Part shown: in pieces, positions 1-7,819 of the stretch | Layout of the letters: each line of letters begins with the position of its first letter | Position numbering within the stretch: position 1 is the first letter of the stretch | From: Amycolatopsis pittospori | Lineage (GTDB): Bacteria > Actinomycetota > Actinomycetes > Mycobacteriales > Pseudonocardiaceae | Length of the DNA stretch: 64,000 bases | Assembly (NCBI RefSeq): GCF_013870525.1 | Contig: NZ_JACBXD010000031.1 | Coordinates: 1 to 64,000 of the forward strand | Reading direction: 5' to 3' | Made by a program: the position numbers and the translations under genes | Notes under the pieces: model-generated | Database searches by the model: none | Seen by the model: only the letters and a program-made list of their open reading frames with translations | What the model was told of the DNA's origin: nothing

Positions 1-203
1 CGCTCGGGACGCTCGACGGCGTCGAGCTTCCGGTCCGCCCAGTCGTTGAGGGCCATCCCGGCCCAGTAGAAGGCGACCGACGACAACGGCAGCAGCAGCC
101 GTCGCCCGGTCATCCTGAGCCCGGCGGCGGCCGAGCCGGCGACCGTGTCGCCGAGCACGGTCAGCGCGGCGGGCGCGCGGACGAGTTCGATGTAGGCCTT
201 CAC
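1..203 (-). CDS. UbiA-family prenyltransferase, N-terminal part (cut by window edge)
   Basis: Only the first 67 codons are in the window; the gene runs off the left edge. The start is a GTG at 203 that overlaps the stop of the upstream gene as GTGA, so the two are translationally coupled. The visible protein has a hydrophobic stretch followed by NDWADRKLD near residue 55, which fits the NDxxDxxxD Mg-diphosphate motif of UbiA-type membrane prenyltransferases. From memory of actinobacterial genomes, a prenyltransferase of this type (the SCO3242-like group) often sits beside an inositol-3-phosphate-synthase-like gene, as here. The acceptor substrate cannot be read from the sequence. Confidence 0.8.
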   Translation of the reverse strand, partial: MKAYIELVRAPAALTVLGDTVAGSAAAGLRMTGRRLLLPLSSVAFYWAGMALNDWADRKLDAVERPE

Positions 204-1357
204 AGGGTTCCCGCCCAGGTGATCAGGCGGGCGGTCTGCTCGGCGAAGCGGTGTTCGTCGCTGCCCAGCGGGTCCTTGAAGAAGAAGCCGAGTTCGGTCA
301 GCGCACCGCTCCGGCCGTCGGCGTGCGCCGAGGCGACCAGGCGGGCGAGGTCGAGGATCAGCGGCGCCGCGAGCGCGGAGTCGTAGCCGGTCCAGGTGAA
401 CTGCAAGCTCATGCGCGCGCCGAGGAAGCCCTCGAACGACACGTGGTCCCAAGCGGTCTTGACCTCGCCGAGGTCGGGCACGTTGTCGATGTGCAGCGGC
501 GCGGTGACGTCCTCGCCGAGCAGCGCCGCGAGCCCGCGGGCCTTCGATTCCAGCTTGCTGTTCGCGGTCACCGGGTCGGCCAGGGTCTCGCCGTCGCCGC
601 CGCCGAGCAGGTTGGTGCCCGCCCACGAGCGGACCTTCAGCGCCCGCGCGCTGAACATCGGCGCGAGGACGGTACGGAGCAGGGTCTCGCCGGTCTTGCC
701 GTCGGAACCCGCGTACGGCAGGCCTTCCCGTTCCGCGAGCTGTCCCAGCGCGGGCAGGGTGATCCCGGCCGACGGCGTGAACTCGACGTACGGGCTACCG
801 GCCTTCAGTGCCGCGTAGGCCGACAGCGAGCTGGAAGGGAGCACCGCCCGCGTCGGGTCCGCGAGCGCCGTTTCGAGCAGGCCGAGGTCGTCGTGTTCGG
901 GAAGGTGGGGGCACGGGGCCTCGGTGGAGGACACATTGACCACCACGACCCGCGCGAGGTCGTGCCGGTCGGCGAAAGCTCGGATGTCCGAGGTCAGCCG
1001 CGCGGCCGCGTCGGCCTGGGCACCCGCATGCGTCGCCGGGTGGTAGCCGTCGCGGATCTCGGCGTCCACTTCGGCCAGCCCGGACCGGACAGCGGCGAAC
1101 ACCGAGTGTCCGAACACGCCGGCGTGCGCCAGTTGTTCGGCGCGCTTCTCCAGCGGGGTGTGCACGATGTCGTGCCCGCCGAGGACCAGATCGTCCCAGC
1201 CCGGCAACGGCACCCCGGCGAACGCGGGCAGCTCGGTCACACAGCCGGACGGGCCGGTCACTCCCGCGCGAAGGGCCAGCAGGCCCACCGCGGCGGTCGT
1301 GGCAACAGACCCCCTCGCGCCGATCAACCAGATGCCAGTACGCTCGTCAGCAGGCAT
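200..1357 (-). CDS. Inositol-3-phosphate synthase-like protein
   Basis: 385 residues. The N-terminus carries a nucleotide-binding loop (GARGSVATT, about residues 13-21), followed by VVNVSSTE and, in the second half, GSDGKTGETLLRTVLAPMF and NLLGGGDG. These are the conserved NAD and phosphate-binding segments of myo-inositol-1-phosphate synthases, which convert glucose-6-phosphate to inositol-3-phosphate with NAD. ATG at 1357 follows an AGGTGGAG ribosome site. The gene overlaps the downstream prenyltransferase by GTGA, so the product probably works in a lipid- or isoprenoid-linked pathway rather than being the housekeeping synthase. It could act on another sugar phosphate; the family assignment is firm, the substrate is inferred. 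Confidence 0.8.
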   Translation of the reverse strand: MPADERTGIWLIGARGSVATTAAVGLLALRAGVTGPSGCVTELPAFAGVPLPGWDDLVLGGHDIVHTPLEKRAEQLAHAGVFGHSVFAAVRSGLAEVDAEIRDGYHPATHAGAQADAAARLTSDIRAFADRHDLARVVVVNVSSTEAPCPHLPEHDDLGLLETALADPTRAVLPSSSLSAYAALKAGSPYVEFTPSAGITLPALGQLAEREGLPYAGSDGKTGETLLRTVLAPMFSARALKVRSWAGTNLLGGGDGETLADPVTANSKLESKARGLAALLGEDVTAPLHIDNVPDLGEVKTAWDHVSFEGFLGARMSLQFTWTGYDSALAAPLILDLARLVASAHADGRSGALTELGFFFKDPLGSDEHRFAEQTARLITWAGTL

Positions 1358-1477
1358 TTCTCCACCTTTCCAAACCCGGAACGTCCAACGGGTGCTTCTC
1401 TTCGGATGATCGGACGTTTCGGATCGAACCTAGTCGCAGTGATGTACGTCCATGCGACTTTCGGCTGGATCTACTCC

Positions 1478-2647
1478 TCAGTTACTCCCCTCCGCAGTGA
1501 CGCCGGGCACAGCGGTCCATCGGGCCTCGTCGGCGGCGCTGCGCTCGACCGCGTCGAGGACCATCTGAACCCTCAACCCGTCTTCGAAGGACGGTGCGGG
1601 ATCGGTGCCTTCGCCGATCGCGGTGAGCAGATCGGCGACCTCGTTGGTGAAGGTGTGCTCGTAGCCGAGGAGGTGCCCCGGTGGCCACCACACCCCGACG
1701 TACGGGTGCTCCGGTTCGGTGACCAGGATCCGGCGGAACCCGGCCTCGGTGGCGGGCTGGCCACCGTCGAACCACGACAGTTCGTTCATCGATTCGAAGT
1801 CGAACGCGAGGCTCGCCTTCGACCCGTTGATCTCCAGCCGCATCGCGTTCTTGCGGCCCAGCGCGAACCGCGTCGCCTCGAAACTCGCCACGGCCCCGCC
1901 GGAGAACCGGCCGAGGAACAACGCGGTGTCGTCGACGGTGACCTGCCCGGTACCGCCGTCGCCGTCCGGCCGCTCCTTGACGAAGGTGTTGGTCAGCGCG
2001 GAAACCCCGGTGACGAACTCGCCGGTGACGAACTGGGCGGCGTCGACGATGTGCGCGCCGAGGTCACCCAGCGCCCCCGAGCCCGCCTTGTCCTTGTGCA
2101 GCCGCCACGTCATCGGCGAGTTCGGGTCGGACAGCCAGTCCTGCAGGTAGACCGACCGCACGTGGCGGATCTCGCCGAGCGCCCCGCTCGCGACCAGTTT
2201 CCTGGCGTGCGCGAGCGCGGGCACCCGGCGGTAGTTGAACGCCACCATCGACCGGACGCCGTTCGCCCGGGCCTTCGCGGCGGCCTCGGCCATCGCCTCC
2301 GCTTCGGCGAGGGTGTTGGCCAGCGGCTTCTCGCACAGCACGTGCTTCCCGGCTTCGAGCGCGGCGATCGCGATCTCGGCGTGGCTGTCACCCGGCGTGC
2401 AGATGTCGACCAGGTCGACGTCGTCGCGGGCGATCAGCGCACGCCAGTCCGTCTCGACGTCTTCCCAGCCGAACCGCTCCGCCGCGGCCTTCGCCCGTAC
2501 CTCGTCACGGCCGCCGAGCACGGCGAGTCTCGGGATCAGCGGTGGTTCGAAGAACCGGTGCACGCTGCGCCACGCGTGCGAGTGCACCGCACCCATGAAC
2601 GCGTGGCCCACCATGCCGATCCCGATCGTTTCCCTTGCCGTGCTCAT
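1478..2647 (-). CDS. Gfo/Idh/MocA family oxidoreductase
   Basis: 389 residues. An N-terminal Rossmann fold begins with GIGMVGHAFMG (residues 9-19) and the family hallmark EKP is at 106-108. The C-terminal half has GDLGAHIVD, which supplies the usual catalytic-site His. Family members oxidise or epimerise sugars and inositols with NAD(P). It is the last gene of the sugar ABC operon, 40 bp after the binding-protein gene and with a strong AGGAGG site before ATG 2647, so it probably starts catabolism of the imported sugar or cyclitol. The exact substrate is unknown. Confidence 0.85.
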   Translation of the reverse strand: MSTARETIGIGMVGHAFMGAVHSHAWRSVHRFFEPPLIPRLAVLGGRDEVRAKAAAERFGWEDVETDWRALIARDDVDLVDICTPGDSHAEIAIAALEAGKHVLCEKPLANTLAEAEAMAEAAAKARANGVRSMVAFNYRRVPALAHARKLVASGALGEIRHVRSVYLQDWLSDPNSPMTWRLHKDKAGSGALGDLGAHIVDAAQFVTGEFVTGVSALTNTFVKERPDGDGGTGQVTVDDTALFLGRFSGGAVASFEATRFALGRKNAMRLEINGSKASLAFDFESMNELSWFDGGQPATEAGFRRILVTEPEHPYVGVWWPPGHLLGYEHTFTNEVADLLTAIGEGTDPAPSFEDGLRVQMVLDAVERSAADEARWTAVPGVTAEGSN

Positions 2648-2687
2648 GCCCCTCCTAGGTCCGCGTGCGTGTGTCGGGAGTGCTGGA

Positions 2688-3740
2688 TCAGGAGTCGAAA
2701 CCGACGTCCATGTACTTGTCGACGTTCTCCTTGGTGACCACCGCGGAGTACGTGGTGATCTCGGCGGGGATCTCGTGCTCGGCGAAGTCCCCGGCGCCCT
2801 TGTTCTGGCCCAGCAGCCGCGCGAGCGAGATCGCCGAGGAAGCCATCGACGGGCTGTAGAGCACCGTCGCCTTCAGCGGTTCGGCGTCGGACTTGATCAG
2901 GTTCATCGCGTTCTTCGAACCGGCGCCGCCGACCATCAGGAAGTCCTTGCGGTTCGCGTTGTTGATCGCCGCGATGACACCGACACCCTGGTCGTCGTCG
3001 TGGTTCCAGAGGGCGTCCAGCTTCGGCGCCGACTGCAGCAGGTTCGACGTCTGCTGCTCACCCGACTCCGGCGTGAACTGCGCCGAGACCCGCGGGCCGA
3101 CGGCGAAACCCTGACGCGCCAAGGCGTCCTTGAAGCCCTTGCTGCGTTCCTGGGTCAGCGGCAGCGAGTCGATACCCGCGACCTCGCCGATGACCGGGCT
3201 GGCGATGTTCTTCGCCTTCAACTGCTGGGCGATGTAGTTCCCGGCGTTGACGCCCATCCGGTAGTTGTCGCCACCGATCCAGGTGCGGTACGCGAGCGGG
3301 GTGTCGAAGACGCGGTCGAGGTTGATCACCTGGATACCGGCGTCCATCGCCTGCTGGCCGACGGCGGTGAGCGCCTTGCCGTCGAACGGCAGGATCACCA
3401 GGACGTTGACCTTGGCGTTGATCAGCGTCTCCACCTGGGAGATCTGCTGGTTGACGTCGTTGGTGCCCTCGGTCGCGTTGAGCGTGACCTCACTGAACTT
3501 CTGCGCCTGCGCGCGGGCGTTCTTGGTGATGGCCGCCATCCAGCCGTGGTCGGCGGCGGGCGCCGAGAACCCGATGGTGACCGGGTTCCCGGGCTGCGAG
3601 TTGGCGCCGGCGTTCGCGACGTTGGCGGCGTTGTTCTGCGCCGGTGCCTCGTTCGAGGTGCACGCGGTCAGCAGCGCACCCGCTCCGACCGCGGCGCCTC
3701 CCAGCAGGAATCGGCGACGGTGCAGGGATTGTTCGGTCAT
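2688..3740 (-). CDS. Sugar ABC transporter substrate-binding lipoprotein
   Basis: 350 residues. The N-terminus has a twin-arginine-like segment (HRRRFLLGG, residues 7-15) and a lipobox LTAC ending at Cys27, so a lipid-anchored, possibly Tat-exported binding protein is expected. The mature part resembles periplasmic-binding-protein type 1 ribose/galactose receptors (RbsB-like): QISQVETLINAKVNVLVILP, the DRVFDTP strand and the WNHDDDQGVGVIAAI segment. It lies between the permease gene and the dehydrogenase gene of the same operon and should deliver a mono- or cyclitol sugar to the permease. The ligand cannot be assigned. Confidence 0.88.
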   Translation of the reverse strand: MTEQSLHRRRFLLGGAAVGAGALLTACTSNEAPAQNNAANVANAGANSQPGNPVTIGFSAPAADHGWMAAITKNARAQAQKFSEVTLNATEGTNDVNQQISQVETLINAKVNVLVILPFDGKALTAVGQQAMDAGIQVINLDRVFDTPLAYRTWIGGDNYRMGVNAGNYIAQQLKAKNIASPVIGEVAGIDSLPLTQERSKGFKDALARQGFAVGPRVSAQFTPESGEQQTSNLLQSAPKLDALWNHDDDQGVGVIAAINNANRKDFLMVGGAGSKNAMNLIKSDAEPLKATVLYSPSMASSAISLARLLGQNKGAGDFAEHEIPAEITTYSAVVTKENVDKYMDVGFDS

Positions 3741-3762
3741 GACGACTCTCCATCCACGGTGA

Positions 3763-4779
3763 TCAAGTACTCGTCTTGGTTTTCTTGACGGAGCGGAACT
3801 GCAGTAGCGCGGCCAGCACGATGATCACGCCCTTGGCGATGTTCTGGATGTCGGTGTCCAGATTGTTGAGCGTGAAGATGTTGGACAGCACGGTGAAGAT
3901 CAGCACGCCGATGAGGGTGCCGATGAGCGAGCCGCGGCCACCGGTGAGCAGCGTGCCGCCGATGACGACCGCCGCGATGGCGTCGAGTTCGTAGAGCATG
4001 CCGTTGGTCGAGGCGCCCGCGGTGGTGCGGGCGACGACCATCAGCGCGGCGATACCGCAGCACAGGCCGGCGACGCCGTAGACGAGTGCGGTGTGCCGCT
4101 TGACGTTGATGCCCGCCAGCCGGGACGCCTCGGCGTTGCCGCCGACGGCGTAGGTGCGGCGGCCGAACGTGGTGCGGTTCAGCACCACCCAGCCGACCGC
4201 GAACACCAGCGCGAACATCCAGATCAGCACCGGGATGCCGAGCAGGTCACCGCGGAAGAACTCGAGGAAACCGGCGTCGGACACGACCTGCGTACGGCGG
4301 CCGCTGATGCGTTCCGCGAGCCCACGGGCCGAGACGTACATCGCGAGTGTCGCGATGAACGGCACGATCTTCCCGTAGGACACCAGGAGTCCGTTGACCA
4401 GACCACAACCCAGGCCGACCAGGAGTCCACAGAGGATCATCACGAACGGGCCGTAGGACTGGGTGGCCAGTGTGGTCAGCCAGACGCTGGAGAGTGCCAC
4501 GATCGACCCGACCGAGAGGTCGATACCGCCCGCGATGATCACGAACGTCATGCCGACGCTGACCACGCCGATGGCCGCGGCCAGCCGGAGGATCGTGGAG
4601 ATGTTGCCTTCGGTGAAGAACTGGTCGGGCCGGGTCACCTGGCCGACGACGCACAGGATCACCAGCACCCCGGTCAGCGCGAGCAGCCGGGAATCCAGTG
4701 AGAAGTTCCTTCGGTTTTCCTTAGGTGGTACGGGTTCCACGGCGTTTCCCGTACGCACCGACTCGGCTTGGTCAGTCAC
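3763..4779 (-). CDS. Sugar ABC transporter permease (RbsC-like)
   Basis: 338 residues with about nine hydrophobic segments after a short polar N-terminus. Typical RbsC/BPD-transp-2 sequences are visible: GMTFVIIAGGIDLSVGSIVAL, GLVNGLLVSYGKIVPFIATLA and AVVIGGTLLTGGRGSLIGT. The start is GTG at 4779, overlapping the stop of the ATPase gene as GTGA. It forms the membrane channel of the importer encoded by the neighbouring genes and is 22 bp upstream of the binding-protein gene. Confidence 0.9.
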   Translation of the reverse strand: MTDQAESVRTGNAVEPVPPKENRRNFSLDSRLLALTGVLVILCVVGQVTRPDQFFTEGNISTILRLAAAIGVVSVGMTFVIIAGGIDLSVGSIVALSSVWLTTLATQSYGPFVMILCGLLVGLGCGLVNGLLVSYGKIVPFIATLAMYVSARGLAERISGRRTQVVSDAGFLEFFRGDLLGIPVLIWMFALVFAVGWVVLNRTTFGRRTYAVGGNAEASRLAGINVKRHTALVYGVAGLCCGIAALMVVARTTAGASTNGMLYELDAIAAVVIGGTLLTGGRGSLIGTLIGVLIFTVLSNIFTLNNLDTDIQNIAKGVIIVLAALLQFRSVKKTKTST

Positions 4780-6278
4780 GCCGCACTCCCCTCGAGAATC
4801 ACGTCGAGCACATCCGCCTCTGTCAGCTCCGCAGACGGCCTTTCAGCCAGGACATGTCCTTCACGCAGCACCAGCACCCGGTCGGACAATCCGAGTACCT
4901 CGGGGATCTCGCTGGAGACCAGCACGATCGCGACCCCGGTCGCGGCCAGTTCGGCGATCAGCCGGTATAGCTCGGCCCGCGCTCCGACGTCGACCCCGCG
5001 CGTCGGCTCGTCCAGCAGCAGCACCCGGCAGCCGCGGACCAGCCAGCGCGCGAGCACCGCCTTCTGCTGGTTGCCACCGGAGAGCGTGCGGATGATCCGC
5101 TGCGGGTCGGCGGGCCGGAGATCGAGGCGCCGCAGGCTTTCCCCGGCGTCCTCCAGTTCGCGCGAGCGATCCGAGAAGCCGAAATTCGCGTACTTGGAGA
5201 GGCTGGCCAGCGTCACGTTGTGCGCGACGGACAGGTCCAGCAGGAGGCCCTGGCTCTTGCGTTCCTCCGGCGCCAGGCCGATTCCCGCCTTGACCGCCGC
5301 GGACACACTGCCCGGCCGGATGACGGCGCCGTCGACCGAAACCGTGCCCGCGTCCTGCTTGCGCGCACCGAAGATCGTCTCCAGCAGTTCGCTGCGCCCG
5401 GATCCGACGAGACCCGCGATACCGACGACCTCTCCGGCGTGCACGGTGAAGGTGACGTTCTCGAACTCGCCGACGGTGGTCAGGTTCTCCACCTTGAGGA
5501 CCTCGGTGTCCGGGTCCACATGCTCCTGGTGGCGCGGGCCGAACACGGTCTCGACCTTGCGGCCCGCCATCAGCGCGACGAGGTCCGAGGTCGGCGTCTC
5601 CTTCGCGTCGAGCCCGGTGGAGACGGTCTTCCCGTCCTTGAGCACGGTGACGCGGTGCCCGATCCGGCGGAGTTCTTCGAGCCGGTGGGAGATGTAGATG
5701 ATCGCGACGCCCTCAGCGGTCAGCTCGCCGACGATGCGGAACAGGTTGTCGACCTCTTCCCCGGCCAGCGCCGCGGTGGGCTCGTCCATCACCAGCAGTT
5801 TCGCGTCGTACGCGAGTGCCCGTGCCATCGAGACCAGCTGCTGTCCCGCGGCGGAGAGCTTGCCGACCTCGGTCGACGGTGTGATCTCCGGATGCCCGAG
5901 CCGGGCCATCAGTTTGGCGGCCATGGCGCGGGATTCGCTGATCTTCGTGAAGCCGAACGACGAACGTTCACGGCCGAGGAAGATGTTGTCCGCCACGGAA
6001 AGGCCGGGCACCAGGTCGAGTTCCTGGTACATGGTCGCGATGCCGATCTTCAGCGCGGCGACCGGCGACGGCAGGGTGACCGCCTCGCCCTGCCAGGTGA
6101 TCTCGCCTTCGTCGGGGCGGTGTGCCCCGGCGAGGACCTTGATCAGCGTGGACTTGCCCGCGCCGTTCTGCCCGAGGAGACAGTGCACCTCGCCGGGTTC
6201 GACGTCGAAGTCGACCCCGTCGAGCGCACGCACCCCCGGGAAGGTCTTCACGATCCCCCGGACGGAAAGCAGAGTCAT
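4776..6278 (-). CDS. Sugar ABC transporter ATP-binding protein (two ABC domains)
   Basis: 500 residues with two fused ABC cassettes, as in RbsA/MglA. The first has Walker A GQNGAGKST near residue 37 and LSAAGQQ as a signature-like motif. The second has a degenerate loop GLVGSGRSE and a good signature LSGGNQQK before a Walker B LLLDEP. The frame stays open upstream to 6743, but ATG 6278 is chosen because it has GGAGG about ten bases upstream, overlaps the ROK stop as ATGA, and begins the typical MTLLSVRGIVKTFPGV start. It energises the RbsC-like permease. Confidence 0.9.
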   Translation of the reverse strand: MTLLSVRGIVKTFPGVRALDGVDFDVEPGEVHCLLGQNGAGKSTLIKVLAGAHRPDEGEITWQGEAVTLPSPVAALKIGIATMYQELDLVPGLSVADNIFLGRERSSFGFTKISESRAMAAKLMARLGHPEITPSTEVGKLSAAGQQLVSMARALAYDAKLLVMDEPTAALAGEEVDNLFRIVGELTAEGVAIIYISHRLEELRRIGHRVTVLKDGKTVSTGLDAKETPTSDLVALMAGRKVETVFGPRHQEHVDPDTEVLKVENLTTVGEFENVTFTVHAGEVVGIAGLVGSGRSELLETIFGARKQDAGTVSVDGAVIRPGSVSAAVKAGIGLAPEERKSQGLLLDLSVAHNVTLASLSKYANFGFSDRSRELEDAGESLRRLDLRPADPQRIIRTLSGGNQQKAVLARWLVRGCRVLLLDEPTRGVDVGARAELYRLIAELAATGVAIVLVSSEIPEVLGLSDRVLVLREGHVLAERPSAELTEADVLDVILEGSAA

Positions 6279-7504
6279 GCCGGCGCCTCCTCGGCCTCGG
6301 TGGCAAGCGGAACGAGCGTCGGATCGGCGAAAAGCCGTTCGGTGGCAAGGTGCGCGGCGCCGCGTAACGGGGCGGTGGTACCCAGCGGTGACGTCACGAC
6401 GCGACAGGCGGGTTCGTGGCCGAGCGGCCGTGCGGACAGTTCGCGGCGTACCGGCTCGACCAGCCACTCGCCCAGTTCGGCGAAGTAGCCGCCGAGCACG
6501 ACGACGTCCGGGTCGAGGACATCGACCACAGTGGACACCGCGATACCGAGTGCGACCCCGAGTTCCGAGACCGCCGCGACCGCGCGCTGATCGCCGCGCT
6601 GCACGCGATGTTTGAGCAGCCCGACCCGGCCGTCGACGCCGAGCGCGGGATCGTGCAGCGGGTCGCCCGGCGACGCGGCGCCGCGCAGCACCGCGTTGAG
6701 CCCGGCCTTGGTCTCCAGGCAGCCGACGCGACCGCACTGGCATTGCTCACCCGACGGGTCGACGGTGATGTGCCCGACCTCGCCGGCGAACCCGCGGGCG
6801 CCGCGCAGGACCGCGCCGCCGGAGACGAGTCCGCCGCCGACACCCATCCCGCCGCTGAGGTAGAAGAGTTCGCGCACCCCGGCACCGATCCCGGCGACCG
6901 CCTCGCCGACCGCGCCGAGGTTGGCCTCGTTGTCGACCGCGATCGCGTCGGCAGGCAACCCGAGCCGCGCGGCCAGCAGATCGGCGATCTCGGCGTCACG
7001 CCAGCGCAGAGTGGGTGCGAACCGGAGCACGGCGGCGGCCGAGTCGACCAGGCCGGGGACCGAGACGGTGACGCCGACCGGCTGTTCGTCGCGCAGCACC
7101 TGACCGGCGAGGAAGGCGAGTTCGTCCATGCTCCGGTGGAGTCCGAGCGCGGCGACGTCGGCCGTCTCGGTGCGCTCGGCGATGACGCGCCCGTCGAGAT
7201 CGGTGACGACGGCGGCGAACCGATCGGCCTCGACGCTGAGCGCGAGCCCGTAGGCGCTGGCGCCGTTCAGCTCGACCAGCTGGCTCGGCCTGCCGTTGCC
7301 ACTCGCCTGGAGTCCGGCGGAGCGGACCAGGCCACGTTCGGAGAGCTCGGTGATCAGACCGGAGACGGCCGCCTTGGTGATCCCGCAACGCGCCGCGAGC
7401 TGGGTACGCGAGAGCGGCCCCGCACGCAACGCCCGCAGGAGCGCGGCGAGGTTCGCCGTGCGTGGGCTGACCGGGTCCAGCTGCCCGGGATCAGTCGCGG
7501 CCAC
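6275..7504 (-). CDS. ROK family transcriptional regulator of the sugar operon
   Basis: 409 residues. A winged HTH (about residues 30-65, LSRTQLAARCGITKAAVSGLITEL) precedes a ROK sugar-kinase-like domain with VDNEANLGAVGEA and the zinc motif CQCGRVGCLE preceded by GHITVD. This is the NagC/XylR-type layout: a repressor that senses a sugar. It is the first gene of the operon and overlaps the ATPase gene as ATGA, so it is almost surely autoregulated. The start is GTG 7504. Two perfect palindromes lie immediately upstream (7529-7545 and 7564-7577) and are the obvious operators. Confidence 0.88.
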   Translation of the reverse strand: MAATDPGQLDPVSPRTANLAALLRALRAGPLSRTQLAARCGITKAAVSGLITELSERGLVRSAGLQASGNGRPSQLVELNGASAYGLALSVEADRFAAVVTDLDGRVIAERTETADVAALGLHRSMDELAFLAGQVLRDEQPVGVTVSVPGLVDSAAAVLRFAPTLRWRDAEIADLLAARLGLPADAIAVDNEANLGAVGEAVAGIGAGVRELFYLSGGMGVGGGLVSGGAVLRGARGFAGEVGHITVDPSGEQCQCGRVGCLETKAGLNAVLRGAASPGDPLHDPALGVDGRVGLLKHRVQRGDQRAVAAVSELGVALGIAVSTVVDVLDPDVVVLGGYFAELGEWLVEPVRRELSARPLGHEPACRVVTSPLGTTAPLRGAAHLATERLFADPTLVPLATEAEEAPA

Positions 7505-7528
7505 ACTGCCCTCACTTACGAATCGGCC

Positions 7529-7545
7529 GTAACAAACTTTGTTAC
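7529..7545. promoter_or_regulatory. Perfect 17-bp palindrome, candidate ROK operator
   Basis: GTAACAAA and TTTGTTAC flank a single central C, 25 bp upstream of the GTG start of the ROK regulator gene. The AT-rich core in a GC-rich genome and the position just before the first gene of the operon fit an autoregulatory operator. That the ROK protein binds it is inferred. Confidence 0.6.
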
Positions 7546-7563
7546 TTAGCCAGCGAAAGTAGG

Positions 7564-7577
7564 GTGACAGCTGTCAC
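7564..7577. promoter_or_regulatory. Perfect 14-bp palindrome, second candidate operator
   Basis: GTGACAG is followed directly by its reverse complement CTGTCAC, 60 bp upstream of the ROK start. A further GTGACA half-site follows at 7585-7590. It could be a second ROK site or a site for another regulator. Confidence 0.45.
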
Positions 7578-7636
7578 TCGTCAAGGTGACAACAAGACAG
7601 AAATGCCCTCCGTCACCCGAATAGCCGTTCCAAACC

Positions 7637-7673
7637 GTGCAGACTTTCGTACTTTGCGAGCGAAAGTCTGCAC
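7637..7673. repeat. Inverted repeat with 13-bp perfect arms
   Basis: The arm GTGCAGACTTTCG (7637-7649) pairs perfectly with 7661-7673 across an 11-nt loop. It lies in the 315-bp gap between the two ROK genes, upstream of the first one. No T-run follows, so it may be a distal operator or a processed hairpin rather than a classical terminator. Confidence 0.55.
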
Positions 7674-7734
7674 GATCTTGACGTTACTAATCGGAATCAG
7701 GTGGACGCTCACCGTGCCACCGAAGCTCGACTCG

Positions 7735-7797
7735 CCCGCGCTATGAACGACCCGTTCCTTGCAAATTTTGCAAGGAACGGGTCGTTCATAGCGCGGG
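7735..7797. terminator. 63-bp perfect palindrome downstream of second ROK gene
   Basis: 31-bp arms (7735-7765 and 7767-7797) pair without a mismatch around one central T. It lies 22 bp past the stop of the minus-strand ROK gene that ends at 7820 and probably terminates it. The core (GCTATGAACG, CCGTT, CTTGCAAA) recurs at 29601-29653 with paired base changes, so it is one copy of a dispersed hairpin family. Confidence 0.7.
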
Positions 7798-7819
7798 TGG
7801 GAAGGGCGGACGGGCGCGG

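Noticed and set aside
251-2737. 828-codon plus-strand frame over the inositol-synthase-like and oxidoreductase genes
   Set aside because: It spans two genes and their intergenic gap, has no recognisable domain, and has mirror-frame composition.
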